NCBI GenBank assembly: GCA_012523155.1
Contig: JAAYJB010000307.1
Span: 1-6,738, forward strand
Reading direction: 5' to 3'
Source: Synergistaceae bacterium
Lineage (GTDB): Bacteria; Synergistota; Synergistia; Synergistales; Aminobacteriaceae
Length of the DNA stretch: 6,738 bases
The translations under genes and the position numbers were made by a program. This document shows, piece by piece, positions 1-4,413 of the stretch. A model generated the notes under the pieces. It had not been told where the DNA came from and did not search any database. It saw only the letters and a program-made list of their open reading frames with translations. Positions within the stretch are counted from its first letter, which is position 1. Every line of letters starts with the position of its first letter.

Positions 1-27
1 CAGCCGATTTAATTTTCGAGGTTCAGG

Positions 28-64
28 AAAAAAGGGGACCTGTTTTGAAATCTGTCTAAAACAG
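28..64 (-). terminator. Possible weak terminator downstream of the cyclase gene
   Basis: On the minus strand CTGTTTT (64-58 side) and AAAACAG (46-40 side) form a perfect 7-bp stem around an 11-nt loop. Six nucleotides later comes a run of six T (33-28). The stem is AT-rich and the T-run does not abut it, so this is a poor match to a classical intrinsic terminator. It is nevertheless the only hairpin-plus-T-run after the cyclase stop codon. It overlaps a competing longer inverted repeat (45-108), so only one of the two structures could form at a time. Confidence 0.25.
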
Positions 65-108
65 CTCCGCAAAGCCCTGGAAATTCAGGGTACTATTTCA
101 GATTTCAA
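45..108. repeat. Nested inverted repeat in the non-coding left edge
   Basis: TTGAAATCTG (45-54) and CAGATTTCAA (99-108) are a perfect 10-bp inverted repeat 44 nt apart. Inside it CCCTG (75-79) and CAGGG (86-90) form a second 5-bp stem with a 6-nt loop. The block lies just past the cyclase stop codon (135-137) in the non-coding, AT-rich stretch 1-134. As RNA from the minus strand it would fold into an outer stem holding an inner hairpin. It may be a 3' UTR structure, part of a termination region, or the trace of a small inverted-repeat element. No target-site duplication or transposase is visible, so the nature is undecided. Confidence 0.5.
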
Positions 109-134
109 TTTATTTTGGACAGCAGTGATATCAT

Positions 135-737
135 TTATATGTCGACGGGAAAGAGGACCGCCCTGCAGGGTGCCGCTTCGGCCCCCTGTATCCTGAGGGG
201 GAGTGCTGACAGGAAATATGTTCCGTCCGGCGCATGGTCCAGGTCAAGGGATTCGATCAGTGCCATGCCTCCGCCCAGAAGGAGAGTGTGGATGATCTCC
301 TCTTCTCCGGGAGACGCAAGTGACATACCGTCGGTCCCGGCCGTGATGACACCGCTGTCGAGGAGAAACTGCCCGGCGGATTCGGAGAGAAAAGATGTAC
401 CGCTGCTTCTCAGGAGGACGCGCTTTACTCCTTCCGGAAGAATACGGCGAAAGAATCCGGCGTCCGTTATTTGTCCTTCGGGAAGTGTCAGGACGATACA
501 GGGACCGATGAAATGTTCGGGGTCCATCCCGGAAATATCCTTTCCGCCCTGAATGATGTGGAGGGGGGCGTCGCAGTGAGTCCCAACATGGAGCCCTGTG
601 CGGATAACTCCCAGCGTAAACGGGTCCCCGGAGGCCGTATCAGAAAGCCGCTTCAATTCGGGTACCGGGTCTCCGGGGTAAACGGGGGCGGAAAGAAGTT
701 CCCGCGTGATGTCGATTATGTTGCTGCTCCTGTTCAT
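135..737 (-). CDS. Cyclase family protein (kynurenine formamidase-like metal hydrolase)
   Basis: The 200-residue protein belongs to the cyclase / KynB-fold family (Pfam Cyclase). These are cytoplasmic metal-dependent amidohydrolases that include bacterial arylformamidase and isatin hydrolase. The family motif HxGTHxDAPxH is intact at residues 50-60 (H50, H54, D56, H60). H140 and E152 sit 12 residues apart near the C-terminus, as the second pair of metal/catalytic residues does in KynB. The N-terminal pattern IIDITREL...YPGDP and the end LPLRIQGAEAAP..A are also typical, and the length is close to the usual 205-215. The ATG at 737 is 8 nt after the upstream stop and has no clear Shine-Dalgarno. 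A GTG at 749, overlapping that stop as GTGA, would add four residues. Either start implies translational coupling to the DUF4236 gene. The substrate cannot be told: no tryptophan-catabolism genes lie nearby, so I give no symbol. Confidence 0.9.
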   Translation of the reverse strand: MNRSSNIIDITRELLSAPVYPGDPVPELKRLSDTASGDPFTLGVIRTGLHVGTHCDAPLHIIQGGKDISGMDPEHFIGPCIVLTLPEGQITDAGFFRRILPEGVKRVLLRSSGTSFLSESAGQFLLDSGVITAGTDGMSLASPGEEEIIHTLLLGGGMALIESLDLDHAPDGTYFLSALPLRIQGAEAAPCRAVLFPVDI

Positions 738-745
738 GGAACTGC

Positions 746-1864
746 TCACTGGAGGCTGAACGGTTCGATTGCCTTGAAAATGCCTGTCTTCGTCATGTCC
801 CTCCGAAGCTCGAATCCTTCGAGAACTGCCACGGGATCGAGCATGTTCAGGCGGCGGAAGTCGATGTCGTCCCACTGTTCCCGGAGAGCCCTGACGCTGT
901 AGAGATATTGGTCCTCGGTCCTGCCTGTATCGCCCCTGACTTTCTGGGTAAATCCAGAAAGGATGACCTCGCGGATCGCCGGTACCGAACGGAAGCATTC
1001 TCCCATAAGGAGCAGGGCGACCCCATGAACGTGGCGGGCGTAATCCTTGCGGAGTCTGGTCTCACTTTTGGGGTTTTCAGAAAGCCCGTTTCTTTTTGAC
1101 CAGCTGAAGACTGACGGGGGCATGTCTTCGATCTCCGGAAGGTCCACATCGAGAAATGCCCTGTCCCCGTCGACCTGGAAGGACGCTCGTGTCTCCCGGG
1201 GCCAGTCTATGGCTGATATTGCCGCTTCAAGTGCGCCTTCAGGATCGTCCCCTGCCCGTTCCATATTTTCAGTAAAACGGACTGCCCGCTCCGCCTCTGC
1301 CTTCTCGAACTGTTTCCGCCGCTCCTCGTGATCTTCGAGCAGGGCTTTTTGTCTTTTTTTCCTCGACCAGTAGATAAACCCCTCCCATGCCGCCCAAGGC
1401 AGGAATGAGAGGCCTTTCGTGTGGTACACCAGGACGACTGCAGCGACAAGGACCAGTATCCTGACCCAGAGAGGAACCGGTGCAGGGGGAAGTGCGGGGA
1501 GAGGCTCGCCAAAATCCGCGGGGATGTATTCCGGTTTTTCATGGGAAGGCCTGGCCCTGAGATGGATGTCTATTATTTCCTGTATGGCCGCATTCATCTG
1601 TTCAACTGAACCTTCGTTACCCTGCCCGGACACCTCCTTCGAGGAAGTTGAACTGCCGCTTTTTCCCTTGCCCGGCCAGGGGAGAGGAAGTTTTTTCCGG
1701 TAAAATATGCCCGACCCCGGAAGTCCCACGTTGGCATGAACGCCTCCCTTACCTATGCCGAGGGAAGCTCCCTTGACACCCAGGGTAGCGCTGACGCCGC
1801 TTTTGCTCAGGTTGATCCTGACACCGGGAGCGATGGTGATCGACTTGCGGAAACGGATTCCCAT
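746..1864 (-). CDS. DUF4236 domain protein with membrane segment and long C-terminal domain
   Basis: Residues 1-55 are a clear DUF4236 domain: MGIRFRKSITIAPGVRINLS, then a glycine-rich beta-type run with the GLPGSGIFY signature at 47-55. A low-complexity Ser/Gly linker (about 60-90) follows. A proline-rich stretch then leads into a hydrophobic segment (about 133-147) and a second short hydrophobic stretch (151-166), ending in a basic cluster SRKKRQK. Residues 170-205 are highly charged and probably helical. The C-terminal region (about 212-370) looks like a folded soluble domain, with LDVDLPEIEDMP at 238-249. My recollection is that longer DUF4236 proteins share this region, but its function is unknown. 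The start has an in-frame stop just upstream and AAAGGAGG at 1884-1877, a rather long 12-nt spacing. The gene is followed at 8 nt by the cyclase gene and is probably co-transcribed with it. The function is unknown; membrane anchoring is inferred. Confidence 0.85.
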   Translation of the reverse strand: MGIRFRKSITIAPGVRINLSKSGVSATLGVKGASLGIGKGGVHANVGLPGSGIFYRKKLPLPWPGKGKSGSSTSSKEVSGQGNEGSVEQMNAAIQEIIDIHLRARPSHEKPEYIPADFGEPLPALPPAPVPLWVRILVLVAAVVLVYHTKGLSFLPWAAWEGFIYWSRKKRQKALLEDHEERRKQFEKAEAERAVRFTENMERAGDDPEGALEAAISAIDWPRETRASFQVDGDRAFLDVDLPEIEDMPPSVFSWSKRNGLSENPKSETRLRKDYARHVHGVALLLMGECFRSVPAIREVILSGFTQKVRGDTGRTEDQYLYSVRALREQWDDIDFRRLNMLDPVAVLEGFELRRDMTKTGIFKAIEPFSLQ

Positions 1865-1902
1865 AATGGTTCAATGCCTCCTTTGGCTGCACTCATGAGA
1901 AC

Positions 1903-1920
1903 CTGCCCGTGAGGGGGCAG
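1903..1920. other. Second hairpin between terminator and DUF4236 gene
   Basis: CTGCCC (1903-1908) and GGGCAG (1915-1920) form a perfect 6-bp GC-rich stem with a 6-nt loop. It sits directly after the T-run of the terminator at 1923-1955 in the leftward direction and about 19 bp before the DUF4236 Shine-Dalgarno. A perfect 8-bp palindrome CTCATGAG (1892-1899) lies next to it. No T-run follows in the leftward direction, so it is not itself a good terminator for that direction. It may be a leader structure, or fortuitous. Confidence 0.35.
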
Positions 1921-1922
1921 AG

Positions 1923-1955
1923 AAAAAAAGGCTCCTCCCGGTGAGAGAGGGAGCC
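1923..1955 (-). terminator. Rho-independent terminator of the MarR-GNAT gene
   Basis: On the minus strand GGCTCC (1955-1950) pairs with GGAGCC (1935-1930), a perfect 6-bp GC-rich stem. An alternative CTCCC/GGGAG pairing is possible within the loop. The stem is followed at once by seven T (1929-1923). It begins about 18 nt past the TAG stop codon at 1976-1974. This is a standard intrinsic terminator layout and should largely isolate the downstream DUF4236-cyclase pair, for which I could not find a convincing promoter. Confidence 0.8.
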
Positions 1956-1973
1956 CCTTCGGACCCGTATTCC

Positions 1974-2912
1974 CTAAAGGTCTTCCTCGGGGTCGACGAG
2001 GAGGAAATCCCACCGTTCCTCGCTGATCTCCCTTCCCCAGATCTCGTGCCGCACTTCCTCGGTGGGGGAAAACCCGTAGAGTTCATAGAGATGGCGGGCA
2101 GAGCGGAGTTCGGAGAAAGTCCAAAGAAAGATCCTGTGATACAGGTTGAGCCTGCAAAACTCGATTGCCTGGTCCATAAGGCGCCGTCCGATGCCTTGCC
2201 CCTGAAACTCGGGGTGCACGAGGAACCAGCGCAGCTTGGCTGTTTTTTCGTCCTCGCGGTCAATGGCAATGGACCCGACCACGGTGCCGTTATGGTCGGC
2301 AACCCAGAAACCTGCTGTTCCTGAGTCCCGGTTCTTCAGGAAATTCGTCATGCCTTCGAAAAGGTAATATTCGAAGGAGGCATCAAGACTGTACTCTTTC
2401 ATGTAGAAATCCATGTGCTGCGCAGCGACAAACCCGAGTTCACCAGGCTTTCCGGGGCGAACGGATGCTCCCCTGGGTTCGCCTGAAAAAATGCTTGTTA
2501 GCGCATCCATTGACTGCAGAAGGGTATTCACGTCAACGCCGCTCATGGACTCAAGCATTTCGGCAACTTTTTGGTCAGAGACTTTCTCGAGGACAGAGAG
2601 TACGTGCTCGCCTCTTGATGTAAGCTTGAGGTTGTATGCCCTTCCATCGGCGGGGGACCGCTCTTTCAGCAGCAGTTCGTCGTGTTCAAACCGCCGGATG
2701 ATGCGGCTGAGATACCCTGGATCGAGCCCAAGCCGGAGGTTTATCTCGCTTGCCGTGGCATTTTCCGTGTGTTTTATTTCGTAAAGCACCCTGGCCTCCG
2801 CGAGGGAGAACGGACTGTTAAGAACGGAGGAATTCAATGCGCCGATGATTCCTGTGTAGAATCTGTTGAAGGCCCGTATTTGCTTCGTGATGTTTTCAGG
2901 AATGTCCTTCAC
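1974..2912 (-). CDS. MarR-family regulator fused to GNAT N-acetyltransferase
   Basis: The 312-residue protein has two parts. Residues 1-142 are a MarR-type winged helix domain: the helix-turn-helix spans about 54-81 (ASEINLRLGLDPGYLSRIIR), and the wing at 84-101 carries the D89-x-R91 pair typical of MarR. Residues 155-310 are a GNAT acetyltransferase: the acetyl-CoA pyrophosphate loop is QGQGIG (237-242), preceded by the beta strand KLRWFLVHPEF, and LYELYGF at 275-281 supplies the usual C-terminal tyrosine region. Such HTH-GNAT fusions are a known family. Known or proposed roles are regulation by a bound ligand plus acetylation of a small molecule or protein, but the target here is unknown. 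The start is GTG, fixed by a near-perfect AAAGGAGGG 7 nt upstream. It has its own promoter and terminator, so it is probably monocistronic and possibly autoregulated. No domain appears truncated. Confidence 0.92.
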   Translation of the reverse strand: MKDIPENITKQIRAFNRFYTGIIGALNSSVLNSPFSLAEARVLYEIKHTENATASEINLRLGLDPGYLSRIIRRFEHDELLLKERSPADGRAYNLKLTSRGEHVLSVLEKVSDQKVAEMLESMSGVDVNTLLQSMDALTSIFSGEPRGASVRPGKPGELGFVAAQHMDFYMKEYSLDASFEYYLFEGMTNFLKNRDSGTAGFWVADHNGTVVGSIAIDREDEKTAKLRWFLVHPEFQGQGIGRRLMDQAIEFCRLNLYHRIFLWTFSELRSARHLYELYGFSPTEEVRHEIWGREISEERWDFLLVDPEEDL

Positions 2913-2919
2913 GTGTATA

Positions 2920-2928
2920 CCCTCCTTT
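2920..2928 (-). promoter_or_regulatory. Shine-Dalgarno deciding the GTG start of MarR-GNAT
   Basis: On the minus strand AAAGGAGGG lies at 2928-2920, with a 7-nt spacer to the GTG at 2912-2910. This near-perfect anti-16S match supports the GTG rather than any internal ATG as the start. Confidence 0.85.
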
Positions 2929-2931
2929 CGA

Positions 2932-2945
2932 GTCTATTAATACAC
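2932..2945. promoter_or_regulatory. Candidate operator palindrome at the MarR-GNAT transcription start
   Basis: GTCTATTAATACAC contains the perfect palindrome TATTAATA, and the outer GT/AC pairs also match, giving an imperfect 14-bp dyad. It overlaps the predicted transcription start (about 2940), where MarR repressors often bind. MarR sites are typically AT-rich dyads of this size. Binding by the encoded regulator is an inference. Confidence 0.4.
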
Positions 2946-2946
2946 A

Positions 2947-2975
2947 ATATTATTCTGTTTTATTGTTGACGTCAA
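2947..2975 (-). promoter_or_regulatory. Sigma70-type promoter of the MarR-GNAT gene
   Basis: On the minus strand a -35 box TTGACG (2975-2970) and a -10 box TAATAT (2952-2947) are separated by exactly 17 bp. Each differs from consensus by one base. The predicted start at about 2940 gives a leader of about 28 nt to the GTG. The -35 box lies inside the perfect 10-bp palindrome TTGACGTCAA (2966-2975), a possible second operator half-way to hiding the promoter from RNA polymerase. Confidence 0.8.
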
Positions 2976-2976
2976 G

Positions 2977-3004
2977 AAAAAAATGAACAAATTTTTTGTA
3001 CATT
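2977..3004 (-). terminator. AT-rich terminator after the radical SAM gene
   Basis: On the minus strand AATGTACAAA (3004-2995) pairs with TTTGTTCATT (2991-2982) in 9 of 10 positions, with one T-T mismatch and a 3-nt loop. The T-run continues to 2977, so seven T lie at 2983-2977. The layout is that of an intrinsic terminator, but the stem holds few G-C pairs and would be weak. It ends one base before the palindrome that carries the -35 box of the next gene. Confidence 0.45.
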
Positions 3005-3026
3005 CCTCCTATTACTTACTACGTAC

Positions 3027-4313
3027 TCACCGGCCTGCCGCAGTGTTCCGTGCAAGGTCCTTGAAATGCTGCAGACGGTCGGGTGTCAGCAGGCCCGAAA
3101 TATAAGAGGAGAAAACGGTCTTGTTTCCGAGAAGCGGTTCGTCCCGGAGTTCAGGTACAATATCTGCCGCATGCTCGAAGGACAAGGTTCCTGGGACAGG
3201 AGAAAACTCGGCGAGCCTAGCGTTCCCCCCGTTTTCCGCTATGAAGCGGATGGTCTTTTCCACCGATTCAGGGTTCTGACCGGGGACTCCTGCAAGGACA
3301 TAGGTTTCGAGCTGGTCCGGGGAAAAGCCTGCCTGTTTCAGGAAGGAAAGCGCCCTGAGGTATTCTTTGTCCCCCGTTTTTTCAGAACCTCTTTTCTGGA
3401 ATCCCGGGTCAATGCTCTCAAGGCTGAGCCGGATAGTCTGAAACCCTGATTCCTTCAGGAAGAGGGCGCATTCTTCGTCAATTTCCCTGACGTGGAGCCC
3501 GTTAGGGGTGTGGAACCGTATTCCTGGTTTCATTTTCCTGAGAGCACGGCACAGAGGATAAAAATGGGTTTCTTTTCCCATGAGAAGCGCATCGTCAAAG
3601 AAGGCAAGATCCAGTACATCACCGTTCAGGATCTGAGCAGCGGCGTCTTCGAGAACCTCCTCGCGCGGTCTCCTTCTGAAGCGGGGCTCCAGAATGGAGG
3701 AGGCGCAGTATTCGCATGCGAGAGGGCATCCGAAGGATGTGAGGAGCGCTCCGTAGCGTCTGTCCGGATAGAGGTCCATGGCTGGTTTTGTCAGGTCGAG
3801 GGAGAGCGGGAGGCTCTGGATTTCATCCGCCCCGGAACGGGCTGCGTGTTCCGGGCACAGACGGGCGTAGATTCCTCCCAGGATGATCCTCGCAGATGGA
3901 AAATACTCCCTAAGCGTTTCCATGGTCTGAAAAACGCCTTCGTACCAGTATGTCATTACAGATGTCACCAGGATAAAATCCGGCGGAGGCAATGAACGAA
4001 GAGATTCGATCAACCCGTTCCTGTCTATTCCGAAACGGTTATAGCGCCTCGGGATCGATCTGAAGGGAGGCGGCTTGGGGATCTCCGTCCTGCGGATCCT
4101 GCTTCTTCCGAAAGGCAGAAAGCCGAACCTGCCTTCGTACACGCAGTCCACCAGGTGCACCCTGTTTCCTCTCCTCCTGAGATAGTCCAGAAGAAAAAGC
4201 AGGCCGAGAGGCTTTGCCCAGAGGTCTGAAAATGTGAAGTCGTGAACGGGAGGGTTGATCCCGAGTATCGTTGCTCCTGAAAGACCCCTGAGGAGGGGCG
4301 ACAGGTCGGCCAT
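3027..4313 (-). CDS. Radical SAM protein with N-terminal B12-binding-like domain
   Basis: The 428-residue protein has the domain order of B12-binding radical SAM enzymes. Residues about 14-165 look like a Rossmann-type cobalamin-binding domain: TILGINPP at the first strand, then PLGLLFLLDYLRRRG, PDFILVTSVMTYWYEGV and ARIILGGIYA. The DxHxxG cobalamin-ligand motif is not visible, as is common in this group. The radical SAM core starts at about 187, with the 4Fe-4S cysteine motif CxxxCxxC intact at C196, C200 and C203. FFDDALL (238-244), SLES (298-301) and AGVPG (341-345) mark later core strands. It would cleave S-adenosylmethionine to a 5'-deoxyadenosyl radical in the cytoplasm. The substrate is unknown. 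The TYWYEG and GGIYA signatures recall a widespread uncharacterised group in anaerobes. The ATG is preceded by AGGGGGA at 6-nt spacing. It is transcribed divergently from the kinase gene, and no substrate or partner gene is adjacent. Confidence 0.9.
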   Translation of the reverse strand: MADLSPLLRGLSGATILGINPPVHDFTFSDLWAKPLGLLFLLDYLRRRGNRVHLVDCVYEGRFGFLPFGRSRIRRTEIPKPPPFRSIPRRYNRFGIDRNGLIESLRSLPPPDFILVTSVMTYWYEGVFQTMETLREYFPSARIILGGIYARLCPEHAARSGADEIQSLPLSLDLTKPAMDLYPDRRYGALLTSFGCPLACEYCASSILEPRFRRRPREEVLEDAAAQILNGDVLDLAFFDDALLMGKETHFYPLCRALRKMKPGIRFHTPNGLHVREIDEECALFLKESGFQTIRLSLESIDPGFQKRGSEKTGDKEYLRALSFLKQAGFSPDQLETYVLAGVPGQNPESVEKTIRFIAENGGNARLAEFSPVPGTLSFEHAADIVPELRDEPLLGNKTVFSSYISGLLTPDRLQHFKDLARNTAAGR

Positions 4314-4332
4314 GAATATCCCCCTTTTTTCT

Positions 4333-4360
4333 CCCTCCGGGACAGTGGTCTCCGGCAGGG
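4333..4360. promoter_or_regulatory. Imperfect 11-bp hairpin in the divergent intergenic region
   Basis: CCCT-CCGG-GAC (4333-4343) pairs with GTC-(T)-CCGG-(C)-AGGG (4348-4360). This makes 11 base pairs with two single-nucleotide bulges and a 4-nt loop. For leftward transcription it would lie at the start of the radical SAM leader. For rightward transcription it lies over the place where the kinase promoter should have its -35 box. No T-run follows on either strand, so it is not a terminator. It could be an mRNA leader hairpin or a regulator-binding site. Confidence 0.5.
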
Positions 4361-4371
4361 AATTACAGTAG

Positions 4372-4400
4372 AGTATAATACCAGACGATATTCGAAAAAA
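4372..4400 (-). promoter_or_regulatory. Possible promoter of the radical SAM gene
   Basis: On the minus strand TATACT (4377-4372) is a good -10 candidate. Its 17-bp-upstream partner is only TTTTTT (4400-4395), a poor -35. An overlapping alternative -10 is TATTAT (4380-4375). The start would be near 4365, giving a leader of about 52 nt that begins with the hairpin at 4360-4333. The -10 overlaps that of the opposing kinase promoter. Confidence 0.35.
4374..4379 (+). promoter_or_regulatory. -10 box of the kinase operon promoter
   Basis: A perfect TATAAT stands at 4374-4379, which predicts a start near 4386 and a leader of about 28 nt. At 16-19 bp spacing nothing resembles TTGACA (17-bp position: TCCGGC), and no extended TGn -10 is present. 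A consensus -10 without a -35 suggests dependence on an activator, perhaps acting at the overlapping hairpin/dyad 4333-4360. Confidence 0.5.
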
Positions 4401-4401
4401 C

Positions 4402-4407
4402 GGAGGG
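4402..4407 (+). promoter_or_regulatory. Shine-Dalgarno deciding the GTG start of the kinase
   Basis: GGAGGG lies 6 nt before the GTG at 4414-4416. The nearby ATG at 4409-4411 reads ATG GCG TGA and stops at once, so the GTG is the working start. Confidence 0.8.
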
Positions 4408-4413
4408 TATGGC

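Noticed and set aside
1..134. Integron attC or CRISPR-like repeat at the left edge
   Set aside because: No attC core sites (GTTRRRY/RYYYAAC arrangement) and no regularly spaced repeats; only the inverted repeats described above.
115..902. Plus-strand open frames 115-552 and 471-902
   Set aside because: They are antisense to the cyclase and DUF4236 genes, which have intact family motifs; no ribosome-binding sites or domains were seen.
738..998. N-terminal extension of the cyclase frame up to 998
   Set aside because: The added residues are low-complexity and overlap the end of the DUF4236 gene. The family's usual N-terminus begins near the ATG at 737.
2950..3003. 17-codon minus-strand mini-ORF starting at the ATG at 3003
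   Set aside because: AGGAGG is only one base from the ATG, too close to work. The frame runs through the predicted terminator and promoter, and the peptide is merely the translation of AT-rich signals.
3492..3995. Plus-strand open frame (167 codons) opposite the radical SAM gene
   Set aside because: Antisense shadow with no domain; the minus-strand gene carries the cysteine motif and normal family length.
4314..4393. GAATATC (4314-4320) and GATATTC (4387-4393) as an inverted pair flanking the divergent promoters
   Set aside because: Only 7 bp, AT-rich and 66 nt apart; easily chance, and no extension beyond the core matches.
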